The notes beneath the pieces are model-generated. The model had not been told where the DNA came from. It was given only the letters and a program-made list of their open reading frames with translations, and ran no database searches. This document shows, one piece after another, positions 39,301 through 47,541 of a DNA stretch of 64,000 nucleotides. Where the stretch lies: assembly GCF_002975205.1 (NCBI RefSeq), contig NZ_PCOC01000001.1, forward strand, positions 1,798,001 through 1,862,000, in the 5' to 3' direction. Position 1 is the first letter of the stretch. The number at the start of each line of letters is the position of its first letter. This DNA comes from Ochrobactrum vermis. Its GTDB lineage: Bacteria; Pseudomonadota; Alphaproteobacteria; Rhizobiales; Rhizobiaceae. Position numbers and translations under genes: made by a program.

Positions 39301-40410
39301 TTACTTGGCAGTCAAGGCCGGCGGATCCAGCCGTGGCTGCATCTTGATCGTCACCAGATCCTTGGCTCCAAGATCATAATCTTTAAACGATACGCCGCGA
39401 AGGACCTGATCATCGTAGGTCTTGACGTAATAAGTCATGTTCTTCATGTCGGCGATGGCCGTCCACTGCGTGTATTCGAGTGGCGCACCCGGCTCCACGA
39501 TCCAGCCTTTGGGAATATCAAAGTTGTTCGTGATGTGCTCGGCCAACCGTACACTTTGCGGGCCGCTTGGCACCTTCGCCGCAGACAGAACGAAACTCGT
39601 TGCACGCACGAACCTTGATGGAGGCGTCGTATCGCCAGGCACGCCCAGCATACCCGAGCCCTCCCCTAAAGGCTGGAAAGTAGCGCCATTGACTTTGAGC
39701 GGCTTGGTGTTTTCCGGCGACAGGTGAACATAATTACGCAAATTGGTCATATGCCAGTCGAAGGAGGGTGAATTCGTCATCACCCCGAGCGGATTATCAT
39801 AAACCTTCAGCTTGCCATCCACCGGCTCGATGACGATCGATGCCCCCGTAGCGTCATGCAACGTATAGTGCACTGGCGGCGTGAAACCCATATTGGCCTG
39901 CTTGACATCAATGACGGCAACACTGGCCAGCGCATCCTTGACTTCAGCGACGGTTGAGAAATTGGTCAGAGCCCAGCTTAGAACATCCCACGGAGCAAGA
40001 CTGTCTTCTGGCTTGGCCGTGGAAGGGTCCTGGAACTTGGCGAAATCCGGGAAATAGAGGATGCCGCCGGCAAGCCCTTTCTCGTTCATGCCGTCGGTGA
40101 GTGCCGGAATACCAAAGGCATTCATACCGATCACAGCGTATTTGCTCTTCCATTGCTTGCCGGGCTTTGCGTCGGCGGCAGTCGCCGTGAACGCATAGTT
40201 CCGCGGGACGACGATCATATCGGACTTGAGTTCGAACGCAAATTCCATTGTGCGCCCATAAACCATGCCACCATCACTCGTCGGGAGAACGAAGCTGGTG
40301 CAGGCGAAAGCCGCTTGAGGAACAACCAGGGCGGCAGCCATGAGCCCAGTTGCAACACCTCGTGCAAACATCCGGCGAGACGACTTCCAGATAGACTGTT
40401 TCGTTTTCAT
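39301..40410 (-). CDS. Secreted choloylglycine hydrolase family protein (linear amide C-N hydrolase), copy 1
   Basis: Ntn-type hydrolase of 369 residues related to bile salt hydrolases and penicillin V acylases. A basic N-terminus, hydrophobic core and AAFA cleavage site precede C-T-S-F; cleavage there would leave cysteine as the first residue, exactly the nucleophile needed in this family. Other family blocks are YGRTMEF, AVIGMNAFGIPALTDGMNEKGLAGGILYFPDFA and MTNSPSFDWH. A Brucella member contributes to bile resistance and virulence. A diverged paralogue lies at 43478. Actual substrate (conjugated bile salts, acyl-homoserine lactones or penicillins) is not shown. Confidence 0.9.
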   Translation of the reverse strand: MKTKQSIWKSSRRMFARGVATGLMAAALVVPQAAFACTSFVLPTSDGGMVYGRTMEFAFELKSDMIVVPRNYAFTATAADAKPGKQWKSKYAVIGMNAFGIPALTDGMNEKGLAGGILYFPDFAKFQDPSTAKPEDSLAPWDVLSWALTNFSTVAEVKDALASVAVIDVKQANMGFTPPVHYTLHDATGASIVIEPVDGKLKVYDNPLGVMTNSPSFDWHMTNLRNYVHLSPENTKPLKVNGATFQPLGEGSGMLGVPGDTTPPSRFVRATSFVLSAAKVPSGPQSVRLAEHITNNFDIPKGWIVEPGAPLEYTQWTAIADMKNMTYYVKTYDDQVLRGVSFKDYDLGAKDLVTIKMQPRLDPPALTAK

Positions 40411-40666
40411 GATGACCTCGTTACTCCACGATTTGTCATTTCAAGTTTTGTCAAACTGACTTCCCCCGCCTCACCTCATTGAAGAAAAAGAGGCGCTGCT
40501 CCCGTTTCGAATAAATTATCGCTATCGATGAGAGTCAACACAACAAACCTTAGTATAAAGATCAAATTTCAGTTTATCTTGCGAGATGATTAACATATAT
40601 ATGGGGGTAAGTTTTTAATCCGATGTATTGCTGATTTTGCTAATACATATGATAGGGGGTTTTTCA

Positions 40667-41518
40667 GTGAGAAACAGAAGGTCGCATAACCAGAACGGGA
40701 ATCTACTGAGAAAATATACCAGCAGTATTATATTAGCATCTTCTGTTTTATTAGCTGCATCAACGGCATCGCTCGCCGCGGATGCTGTGGCGCCACAACC
40801 AGAAATCCAGGATCAGCAGCGATGGCGTGTGATTTTCAGCCCTTATGTCTGGGGAGCGTCACTGAACGGCAGCGCCGGTCTGCTGGGTCGCAGCACTGAT
40901 GTGAACGTCCCCTTCAGCGAGATTTTCGATAATCTCGACATGAGCTTCATGGGCAATGTCGATGTCGGCAACGGTACGGTCGGCTTTTTCATCGACGGGC
41001 AGTATGTCAAAACCAGCCAGGATGAAAATCTCCGCGACAACGAGCTTGCTCTCGACATCAAGACCACGACCCTGGCAGGTGGCGCTTACTATCGCATCTA
41101 TGAACAGCAGCTCGAGGGAACGACACTTTTCGGAAACCAGCGTATTTTCGCAATCGAACCCACCATCGGCGTTCGCTGGACGAAGCTGGAAGCCGGCCTC
41201 GAAGTCGGCCGCTTCAGCGGGTCGCGCAAGGTCGAGTGGACCGATCCTTTCGTAGGTACGCGCGTCTTCTACGATATCAACGACCGGTGGAACATTTTCG
41301 CGGAAGCCGACATCGGCGGCTTCGGCGCAGGAACCAAGCTCAGCGCCAATGGCCAGATCTATCTCGGTTATCGCACGCTAGTTTTCGATGTGCCGACGAC
41401 ATTCCGCGTCGGTTATCGGGCACTTTATCAGGATTACAAGGACAACGATACGGTAGAGAAATTCAAGTATGACGTGACCCAGCATGGGCCTGTCATCGGT
41501 TTCTCCGTTACATTCTAG
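40667..41518 (+). CDS. Putative outer membrane beta-barrel protein
   Basis: Secreted protein of 283 residues. A GTG start with GGGGG seven bases upstream gives (M)RNRRSHNQNGN, then a signal peptide ending SLAADA (about residue 37). The rest alternates polar and hydrophobic residues in strand-like runs (WRVIFSPYVWGASLNGSAG, AIEPTIGVRWTKLEAGLEVG, YRTLVFDVPTTFRVGYRALY) and ends in VIGFSVTF, with the terminal phenylalanine typical of outer membrane barrels. No specific porin family is recognised. It sits between the divergent and co-directional choloylglycine hydrolase genes. Its TAG stop is the start of a palindromic repeat. Confidence 0.8.
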   Translation: MRNRRSHNQNGNLLRKYTSSIILASSVLLAASTASLAADAVAPQPEIQDQQRWRVIFSPYVWGASLNGSAGLLGRSTDVNVPFSEIFDNLDMSFMGNVDVGNGTVGFFIDGQYVKTSQDENLRDNELALDIKTTTLAGGAYYRIYEQQLEGTTLFGNQRIFAIEPTIGVRWTKLEAGLEVGRFSGSRKVEWTDPFVGTRVFYDINDRWNIFAEADIGGFGAGTKLSANGQIYLGYRTLVFDVPTTFRVGYRALYQDYKDNDTVEKFKYDVTQHGPVIGFSVTF

Positions 41519-41614
41519 AGCGCGTTTCGATCTGATTGAATCAGATTGGCGCTCCAAGTATTTGCTTAAACGCGCATCCCGAGAATCGTTTCACACTTTT
41601 CGGGATGCGCTCTA
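41516..41614. repeat. Composite RIME-like palindromic repeat
   Basis: Two adjoining modules: 41516-41560 (TAGAGCGCGTTTCGATCTGA..., the GATTGAATCAGAT type) and about 41570-41614 (GCGCATCCCGAGAATCGTTT...GGGATGCGCTCTAA type). The TAG of the left end is the stop codon of the upstream gene. Confidence 0.85.
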
Positions 41615-41835
41615 ATTCACGACAGTATGAATTCCAGTCGTTCGACCCGCCGCTAAACCGGCGGGTCTTTTGCTATCCAGCGTCACCTTTACCCCTTCTG
41701 GCGCGCACGAGACAAAGACCCGGAACAGTTTCAAGGATAGTAGAGAAACTGCAGCAGCTATCGACCAGAAAATCGATCGCTCTAAGTAAAATTCAACGAC
41801 TTCTGCTAATAATGCGACCAAGAAGCTGTATATTT
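41615..41835. other. Intergenic region between repeats
   Basis: Contains AACCGGCGGGTCTTTTGCT-like sequence (about 41656) resembling the right half of a terminator, but nothing else recognisable. Short overlapping frames look random. Confidence 0.4.
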
Positions 41836-41900
41836 GAGCGCGTTTCGGTCCGATTGAATCAGATCGGGGCTCTGGCGCGTACCCCGAAAATTGTGAAACG
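41836..41900. repeat. RIME-like palindromic repeat, diverged composite copy
   Basis: GAGCGCGTTTCGGTCCGATTGAATCAGATCGGGGCTC followed by part of a GTACCCCGAAAATTGTGAAACG module; same order of modules as 41516-41614. Confidence 0.75.
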
Positions 41901-41945
41901 TTTTTTGGAACAAAATACGCGTAAGATACTCTAAGTGGGGGATGC

Positions 41946-42710
41946 ATGACTTATATCTTCGAGCTGCCTATTTATCTTTCTTTTGTGGCCTTCGTCGTAC
42001 TGGGCATTGTATTTTATGCAGTCGGACGTTCCGCGCTGGACATGCTTTCCAAACATGCAACCAGCGATGCTCTGTCCATCCCGATCGGGGCCTTCATCAG
42101 TACTATTGCAACGGCCTGGGCTTTATCGCTGGGTTTTGTCGCAGCAGACATCTGGAGCGTCAATTCCCGTGCAGACCAGGCCACCAGCGAAGAGCGCTCT
42201 GCCATTTCCCGCCTGATCGGAACGTCCAGTACAGAGATATTGAACGCACCGAACCTCACCACCGCCCTGACCGGCTATCGTCTTGCCGTCATCGACGACG
42301 AATGGCGTGACAAGATCAACATCGAGCCGGCAGGCTCCGTCGAAACCGCGCTGCAGAATATCCGGCAGGAAATCATCAATCTGGCGCGCACAGACGTCCC
42401 GTCTCCGATTATCTCCCAGCTTATCAACGACTTCGATGCGCTGCAGGATGCACGCAATACCCGGCTGGCTGTCGGGTCGACCTCGATCGACTATTATAAA
42501 TGGTATCTCGTACTATCCCTGACATTTCTCACGGCTATAACCATTGCAGCAACCCATGCCGATCGTGTGCGGGCAGGTGTAAAGGCGCTCGTCATTTATT
42601 CGCTCACAGCCTCTTTCTGCCTCTGGATTCTCGCAATCCATGCCAATCCCTATCAGGGACTGGAACGTCTTGAGCCGTCCCTGCTTTTCACCACCCATAA
42701 GCACGGCTAA
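41946..42710 (+). CDS. DUF4239-like membrane protein
   Basis: Membrane protein of 254 residues with two N-terminal helices (about 8-30 and 48-68), a soluble helical middle containing ADQATSEERSAISRLI, and two C-terminal helices (about 187-210 and 215-235). This 2+2 topology and the AWALSLGFVAADIW and LTFLTAITIAATHADRVR segments are like DUF4239, distantly bestrophin-like proteins. Function unknown. It is followed 76 bases later by a secreted protein gene in the same direction and may be co-transcribed with it. Confidence 0.72.
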   Translation: MTYIFELPIYLSFVAFVVLGIVFYAVGRSALDMLSKHATSDALSIPIGAFISTIATAWALSLGFVAADIWSVNSRADQATSEERSAISRLIGTSSTEILNAPNLTTALTGYRLAVIDDEWRDKINIEPAGSVETALQNIRQEIINLARTDVPSPIISQLINDFDALQDARNTRLAVGSTSIDYYKWYLVLSLTFLTAITIAATHADRVRAGVKALVIYSLTASFCLWILAIHANPYQGLERLEPSLLFTTHKHG

Positions 42711-42786
42711 GATATAGGGAGATTCGGTCTATTTTATCTTGCTGAAATTGCAGGGAAATCCGTCCAATCGAACGTGGAGCAGCGAT

Positions 42787-43350
42787 TTGATAAAACTGCT
42801 GGGTGCTGGTGTTCTCATAGGCTTGGTGTTGCCGGTCGGGCTAGCGTCAGCGCAGACCTTTAGCGTCTGTCACGGCTATGAATGCCATTACCGGACCAAG
42901 GTTACGCTTACCGTGAAGGATCAGCAGCGCATCCGGAATCTTCTGCAAAGTGGCAGCCGCAGCGCAGATAGTGAACGGAAGGCATTGCGAACGGCAGTTG
43001 CTATCTTCGAACAGCGCGGCACCGCAGCTATCGGCGTTCGGGACAAGCCTCGAATGCAGTTCGGCAAGGCTCGCATAAAAGGCCAGATGGATTGCATCGA
43101 TGAATCAACCAATACCGATAACTTCCTGCGCTATCTGCAGTCACGCGGCTGGCTGAAGCATCACACCGTTGCACGACGCACTTCGCGCGGCGCTTTCTTC
43201 GATGGTCGCTACCCGCACTGGACAGCGGTCATCGAGGACAGGCAGGGCCAGAAATGGGCCGTCGATTCCTGGTATGAGGCAGGCGGCGGACCGCCCGATA
43301 TAATGCCGCTCCAGCAATGGAAGCAGCGCGGTTATATGGGCGAGCGTTAA
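42787..43350 (+). CDS. Secreted protein with possible Cys-His-Asp catalytic triad
   Basis: Function unknown. A TTG start with GGAG seven bases upstream gives (M)IKLLGAGVLIGLVLPVGLASA, a clean signal peptide, and 187 residues in all. The mature part has an N-terminal CHGYEC pair, then C103 in QMDCIDEST, H144 in YPHWTAVIED and D160 in WAVDSWYE. This order and the surrounding 'DCID', 'HWTAV' and 'AVDSW' strings look like a transglutaminase-like or papain-like cysteine enzyme (inference). Starting at the earlier TTG (42739) would bury the signal peptide. Confidence 0.7.
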   Translation: MIKLLGAGVLIGLVLPVGLASAQTFSVCHGYECHYRTKVTLTVKDQQRIRNLLQSGSRSADSERKALRTAVAIFEQRGTAAIGVRDKPRMQFGKARIKGQMDCIDESTNTDNFLRYLQSRGWLKHHTVARRTSRGAFFDGRYPHWTAVIEDRQGQKWAVDSWYEAGGGPPDIMPLQQWKQRGYMGER

Positions 43351-43477
43351 AGACGTTTGACTGTCTTTCCGGTAACGATCACCGCCTTATATCGCTTGGC
43401 GAGAGCATTCATCCATTCACTATGAAAAGCGGGTATCCTGCCCGAGAGAATACAGGGCACCACAGAGGGGACGATCC

Positions 43478-44545
43478 ATGCCTATTTTGAAGCGGTCTTT
43501 TTCCAGCATCTGCACCACTACGCTGGTCGCAGGCAGCATGTTTGTCGCGCCAATTGCCGAAGCATGCACGCGTTTCGTATATCACGGCGTCAGCGACCAG
43601 GTGATGACCGCGCGATCGATGGACTGGAAAGTGGATGTCGCGACCAATCTCTGGACCTTTCCACGCGGCATGAAGCGCTCTGGCGAGGCGGGCGACAACT
43701 CGATCCAGTGGACCTCCAAATATGGCAGCGTCATTGCTTCCGGTTATGATATCTCCACCACGGATGGGCTGAACGAAGCGGGACTTTCCGTTGGCGCACT
43801 GTGGCTGGTCGAATCCGAATATCCGAAATATGACGGCACCACGCCGGGTCTCAGCATTGCAGCCTGGGCGCAATATGTGCTCGATAATTTTGCTACAGTC
43901 GATGAGGCGGTCAAGAACCTGAGCGCCGATCCATTCACGATCGTCACGGACAAGGTGCCGGGCGAAGACAGGCTGGCCACGCTGCATCTGGCGATATCCG
44001 ATTCCAGCGGTGACAGTGCGGTCATCGAGTATATCAACGGCAAGCAGGTGATCCATCACGGCAAGCAATATCAGGTGATGACCAACTCGCCGACCTATGA
44101 CGAGCAGCTGGCGCTCAATTCCTACTGGACCCAGATTGGCGGCACCGTCATGCTGCCCGGCACCAACCGCGCTGCCGACCGTTTCGCGCGCGCCTCCTTC
44201 TACGTGAACGCCATCCCGAAAGCCGAGAACCCTGTTGAGTCGATTGCCAGTGTTTTCAGCGTCATTCGAAACACCTCGGTCCCCTACGGCCTGACGACGC
44301 CCGACCAGCCGAACATTTCATCGACACGCTGGCGGACGGTAGCCGATCAGAAGCGCAAACTCTATTTCTTCGAATCCGCTTTGACGCCCAATGTTTTCTG
44401 GGTTGACCTGAAGGAAATCGACTTTTCACCGGAGACCGGCAAGGTCAAGAAACTCGATCTTGGCGTGAATCAAACCAACACGTTCAATGGCGTCGTCAAT
44501 GACAGTTTCAAGGAAAGCGAGCCCTTCAAGTTCCTCGGTCTCTGA
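43478..44545 (+). CDS. Secreted choloylglycine hydrolase family protein (linear amide C-N hydrolase), copy 2
   Basis: Paralogue of the gene at 39301, 355 residues. The signal peptide ends IAEA, directly before C-T-R-F, so signal cleavage again exposes a cysteine nucleophile. Family blocks are ARSMDWKVD, KYGSVIASGYDISTTDGLNEAGLSVGALWL, VIEYINGKQ, YQVMTNSPTYDEQL and SSTRWRTVADQKRKLYFF. Sequence divergence from copy 1 is considerable, so this is not a recent duplication and substrates may differ. CAGAGGGGAC precedes the ATG. Confidence 0.9.
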   Translation: MPILKRSFSSICTTTLVAGSMFVAPIAEACTRFVYHGVSDQVMTARSMDWKVDVATNLWTFPRGMKRSGEAGDNSIQWTSKYGSVIASGYDISTTDGLNEAGLSVGALWLVESEYPKYDGTTPGLSIAAWAQYVLDNFATVDEAVKNLSADPFTIVTDKVPGEDRLATLHLAISDSSGDSAVIEYINGKQVIHHGKQYQVMTNSPTYDEQLALNSYWTQIGGTVMLPGTNRAADRFARASFYVNAIPKAENPVESIASVFSVIRNTSVPYGLTTPDQPNISSTRWRTVADQKRKLYFFESALTPNVFWVDLKEIDFSPETGKVKKLDLGVNQTNTFNGVVNDSFKESEPFKFLGL

Positions 44546-44627
44546 CCAGCTTTTGCAATTTTTGCTGAACCAATCGTGCCTCGTCGCGTTAGTTATTCAT
44601 AACCAACCCAGAACGGAGGACCGACCA

Positions 44628-44837
44628 ATGGACTGGAATCGCGTTGAAGGAAACTGGAAACAGGCCAAGGGCAAGATCAAGGAACAATGGGGTAAACTCA
44701 CCGATGACGACCTCGATCAGATCGATGGTCAGCGCGAGCAGTTGGAAGGCAAAATTCAGGAACGCTACGGTATAGAGAAAGACCGCGTACGTTCCGATCT
44801 GGACGATTGGTACAATCGCCAGACTTGGCTTTCGTAA
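44628..44837 (+). CDS. CsbD family stress-response protein
   Basis: Small hydrophilic protein of 69 residues matching CsbD: MDWNRVEGNWKQAKGKIKEQ, then WGKLTDDDLDQIDGQREQLEGKIQERYG. Members are induced by general stress in many bacteria; biochemical activity is unknown. CGGAGGA precedes the ATG. The last six codons and stop are followed by a near copy: 44819-44838 and 44839-44858 are 20-base direct repeats with one mismatch, so the 3' end was tandemly duplicated and the second copy lies after the stop codon. Confidence 0.92.
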   Translation: MDWNRVEGNWKQAKGKIKEQWGKLTDDDLDQIDGQREQLEGKIQERYGIEKDRVRSDLDDWYNRQTWLS

Positions 44838-44876
44838 ACCAGATTTGGCTTTCGTAAAAAAGTCGCCCTTGACAGT

Positions 44877-44904
44877 AAAGCCCTGCCATATGGCAGGGCT
44901 TTTT
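44877..44904 (+). terminator. Terminator downstream of the CsbD gene
   Basis: AAAGCCCTGCC-ATAT-GGCAGGGCTTTT, an 11-base stem with T-run, also usable by the convergent IalB-like gene. Confidence 0.9.
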
Positions 44905-44909
44905 GATTT

Positions 44910-45407
44910 CTACCGGCAGCCGTCAACACGCTGCAGGGAGGCCGACAGCCCCATCAGGGAGAACGTATAGCGGGTCTGCGTACCACGTGCGGATGTCGCC
45001 TGCACCTTGAGCGTTTTGCCGGCACGCATAGCCCGCATCAGCTTCGCTTCATCGCCAATATTTTCGGCCCAGGCGCGATTGCCCTCGCTGAAAAATGGAA
45101 AGCGGGTGTCATCCACCATCACATTGACCGAGCTATCAGCCTTCAACTGATATCCCATAACCAATTGAGGGCTATATTGACCGTCTGCCTTGGAAATAAT
45201 CACGAAATTATCGCCGTGCTGCACGCCTGTTGGATGAAAATTGACCGGTACAGTCAAAGCATAGCACTTGTTACCCGCAAGCTCGGTGTTCTGGTAAACG
45301 CCCCAATCGCGGAATTCACCCAAATAACTCGTCTTCGCTGAAGCCGCGAGAGAACTCGCCACCAACCCTGCCAATGCCAGCGTAACGGTGGCTGCATTTT
45401 TTCTCAT
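44910..45407 (-). CDS. Invasion-associated locus B (IalB) family protein
   Basis: Periplasmic protein of 165 residues with a signal peptide ending SLAASA (about 1-23). The mature domain shows YLGEFRDWGVYQN near its start, CYALT, ADGQYSPQLVMGYQLKADSSV and a C-terminal cysteine (VDGCR), the pattern of IalB relatives. IalB was named for erythrocyte invasion in Bartonella, but most alphaproteobacterial members are of unknown function. The two cysteines could form a disulphide. It converges with the CsbD gene. Confidence 0.85.
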   Translation of the reverse strand: MRKNAATVTLALAGLVASSLAASAKTSYLGEFRDWGVYQNTELAGNKCYALTVPVNFHPTGVQHGDNFVIISKADGQYSPQLVMGYQLKADSSVNVMVDDTRFPFFSEGNRAWAENIGDEAKLMRAMRAGKTLKVQATSARGTQTRYTFSLMGLSASLQRVDGCR

Positions 45408-45706
45408 CGCCCAAAACCTCCATGTTGTTGCCAGTTCACGTCACTTAAAAAATTGTTTCATTGCGTTACTATTTTCTTAACGAACTGCTAAAATTTGTTG
45501 AAAGTTTGCGATGAGAGCCAAAACACCAGCCTGATAAAGCAGGCAGCGTTGTGCAAACACGGCTATCGGCAACACCGAGCGGGCTGGCTGTACTTGTTGA
45601 AGAAGGATGTCAGAAACCGGATTCTCGAGAAAGCCCGAACCGCGAACAAGGCGCGGTTCCAAACGGGGATATCGCCCATCGCTTCAAAGCTGACGGAAGG
45701 AGAAAA

Positions 45707-45783
45707 TGGTGGGCCCGGAGGGACTCGAACCCCCAACCAAGCGGTTATGAGCCGCCGGCTCTAACCAATTGAGCTACAGGCCC
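45707..45783 (-). tRNA. tRNA-Ile2 (anticodon CAU)
   Basis: The minus strand folds as a complete cloverleaf: acceptor GGGCCTG/CGGGCCC, anticodon loop CTCATAA, T-loop TTCGAGT and encoded CCA. The CAU anticodon could suggest methionine, but the GGGCCTGTAGCTCA body matches the AUA-reading tRNA-Ile2 whose C34 is changed to lysidine by TilS. Confidence 0.9.
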
Positions 45784-45801
45784 CACGCATCCTTGCCCTA
45801 C

Positions 45802-45831
45802 CCTAAAGAAAGCCGGGATACAAGCTGTCAA
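45802..45831 (-). promoter_or_regulatory. Promoter of tRNA-Ile2
   Basis: A consensus TTGACA (minus strand, 45826-45831) is followed 17-18 bases on by CTTTAGG (about 45802-45808), about 20 bases before the tRNA 5' end. Confidence 0.5.
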
Positions 45832-45982
45832 ATGCATCAGTTGCCCTAATGCGCACATATTCAGTTGCGAAGCATGCAACCTAGAACCACGGTGTTTCTG
45901 ATTTGAACCGGCAGTTGCAATTGGCAGGCATTTCGAATCTGATATCGTTGGCTTCAGACATAAGAGGGAACTTAAGAAATAA

Positions 45983-46069
45983 ATGATTTCAAAGGCAAAG
46001 CGGTCGACCTTATCGGCACGACCAGCTCCGCCAAAGCTGCCTCAACTTTCTCTACAGGAGATTTTATGA
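45983..46069 (+). CDS. Possible 28-codon upstream ORF coupled to bp26
   Basis: Begins [20 protein letters not shown] and ends in a TGA that overlaps the bp26 ATG (ATGA). Its own ribosome binding site is weak (GAGGGAAC 12-14 bases upstream). The composition is basic and proline-rich without a fold. It may be a translational-coupling leader or a chance frame. Confidence 0.3.
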   Translation: MISKAKRSTLSARPAPPKLPQLSLQEIL

Positions 46070-46821
46070 ACAACCGCGCTACCACTCTTCTTGCAACCTC
46101 CTTTTCTGCAATCATGCTCGCAGGCGCCCTGACGCTGCCAGCTCTGGCACAGGAGAATCAGATGACGAAGCAGCCTGCGCGTATCGCCGTCACCGGCGAA
46201 GGCACCATGACCGCCTCGCCCGATATGGCCATCCTCAATCTTTCTGTGCTGCGCGAGGCGAAGACCGCTCGCGAAGCCATGACCGCCAATAACGAAGCCA
46301 TGGCAAAAGTGCTCGAAGCCATGAAGAAAGCCGGTATTGAAGACCGTGATCTGCAGACCGGCGGCATCAGCATTCAGCCGCGCTATGTCTATCCTGATGA
46401 CAAGAATGGCCTGAAAGAGCCGAGCATCACCGGCTACACGGTTTCAAACAGCCTGACGGTGCGCGTGCGCGATCTGGCCAAGGTCGGAAACGTGCTTGAT
46501 GAATCCGTTACGCTCGGCGTCAATCAGGGCGGTGATCTGAGCTTCGTCAACGACAACCCGTCTGCGACGATCAACGAAGCGCGCAAGCGCGCCGTTGCCG
46601 ATGCCATCGCCAAGGCAAAGACCCTTGCCGATGCTGCCGGTGTAGGCGTTGGCCGCGTCGTTGAGATCAACGAACAGAGCCGCCCACCAATGCCGATGCC
46701 AATCGCTCGCGCCCAGTTCAAGACCATGGCTGCTGGCGCGCCGGAAGATGCCGTGCCTGTTGCAGCCGGCGAAAACAGCTACAACGTTTCGGTCAATGTC
46801 GTTTTCGAAATAAAGGAATAA
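46066..46821 (+). CDS. bp26: Periplasmic immunogenic protein BP26/Omp28 (SIMPL domain)
   Basis: Secreted protein of 251 residues strongly resembling the Brucella antigen BP26. A signal peptide ends LPALAQ (about 28), followed by the SIMPL/DUF541 domain: [57 protein letters not shown] and [12 protein letters not shown]. Brucella BP26 forms ring-like oligomers in the periplasm and is a serodiagnostic antigen; its cell function is unknown. An ACAGGAGAT binding site lies just before the ATG. This gene is the best taxonomic marker of the window. Confidence 0.95.
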   Translation: MNNRATTLLATSFSAIMLAGALTLPALAQENQMTKQPARIAVTGEGTMTASPDMAILNLSVLREAKTAREAMTANNEAMAKVLEAMKKAGIEDRDLQTGGISIQPRYVYPDDKNGLKEPSITGYTVSNSLTVRVRDLAKVGNVLDESVTLGVNQGGDLSFVNDNPSATINEARKRAVADAIAKAKTLADAAGVGVGRVVEINEQSRPPMPMPIARAQFKTMAAGAPEDAVPVAAGENSYNVSVNVVFEIKE

Positions 46822-46843
46822 CGGCATTCTGACTGGCGCGTAA

Positions 46844-46867
46844 AAAGGGGCGCACCAGCGCCCTTTC
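46844..46867 (+). terminator. Terminator downstream of bp26
   Basis: AAAGGGGCGC-ACCA-GCGCCCTTT with one bulged G, followed by CTCT. Confidence 0.65.
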
Positions 46868-46885
46868 TCTAGCCCAACAGTATAG

Positions 46886-46921
46886 AAAAGCCCCGGACCA
46901 ATTACTCAGGCCGGGGCTTTT
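46886..46921. terminator. Second terminator, convergent bp26/secreted protein
   Basis: AAAAGCCCCGG (46886-46896) and CCGGGGCTTTT (46911-46921), an 11-base stem with a 14-base loop and T-runs on both strands. Confidence 0.85.
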
Positions 46922-46940
46922 GAATTTTGAACTATGTGCC

Positions 46941-47294
46941 TTAGCGAATGATCGGGCAACCACGTACATTTGCAAACACGACACCGGCAGGGCGACCGTG
47001 ACGGAAACCGCGAACCTGAACCGACTTGCCGCGATAGACGACACGCGCATTGCGGATGCCCATGCGGTTGGCCTTCATCTTGGCGCCTTCAATGGAACAG
47101 GCACGGCCACGATAGACCGGACGGCCATGGTGGTAGCCGCGGTAGTCAACATTCACGATAGCGGAGCTTGCCGAAGTGCTGACGGCCGGAGTGACAACCG
47201 GCGATGCAGCATTGGCCGAAGCTGCCGTCGTGAAGATGGCGGCAACGCCAAGAGCGGCGGTTACAACGAACGACTTGAGCGAAATAGCAGACAT
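46941..47294 (-). CDS. Hypothetical secreted basic protein
   Basis: Protein of 117 residues with a signal peptide (MSAISLKSFVVTAALGVAAIFTT, cleavage near SANA, about 28). The mature part is very basic, with YHHGRPVYRGRACSIEGAKMKANRMGIRNAR and a C-terminal VRGFRHGRPAGVVFANVRGCPIIR. The repeated HGRP and two cysteines suggest a small disulphide-stabilised, polyanion-binding domain (inference). No named family is recognised. It ends at a shared terminator with bp26. Confidence 0.7.
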   Translation of the reverse strand: MSAISLKSFVVTAALGVAAIFTTAASANAASPVVTPAVSTSASSAIVNVDYRGYHHGRPVYRGRACSIEGAKMKANRMGIRNARVVYRGKSVQVRGFRHGRPAGVVFANVRGCPIIR

Positions 47295-47541
47295 CTTGGA
47301 ACCTCTTTCGATTTGCTTTCAGGTCTTGCCTGAGACACCCGACAGTTAGTCCGCGATAGATGAACAGAATGAAAAACCCATGTTCATGTGCCGTTCAGCT
47401 TTCCGCAATGCAGAGCGCATATCCGGATGGCATCGAAATAAATTCAATTAAAACAATGAATTACAATAGATCCAAAACCATTCCGCGATATTGGACGGGC
47501 AGATTAAATTTACGCAATGTTTGAAAAACGCAGTTGAGCCA

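Noticed and set aside
45495..45772. Two plus-strand frames with 'GGPGGTRTPNQAVMSRRL' and 'ARRDSNPQPSGYEPPALTN' endings
   Set aside because: These are the classic false proteins produced by translating the antisense strand of a tRNA gene; the tRNA-Ile2 lies at 45707-45783.
45710..45783. Reading the CAU tRNA as elongator or initiator methionine
   Set aside because: The acceptor and D-arm sequence fits tRNA-Ile2 and not the GGCGGGGTAGCTC or CGCGGGGTGGAGC bodies of methionine tRNAs.
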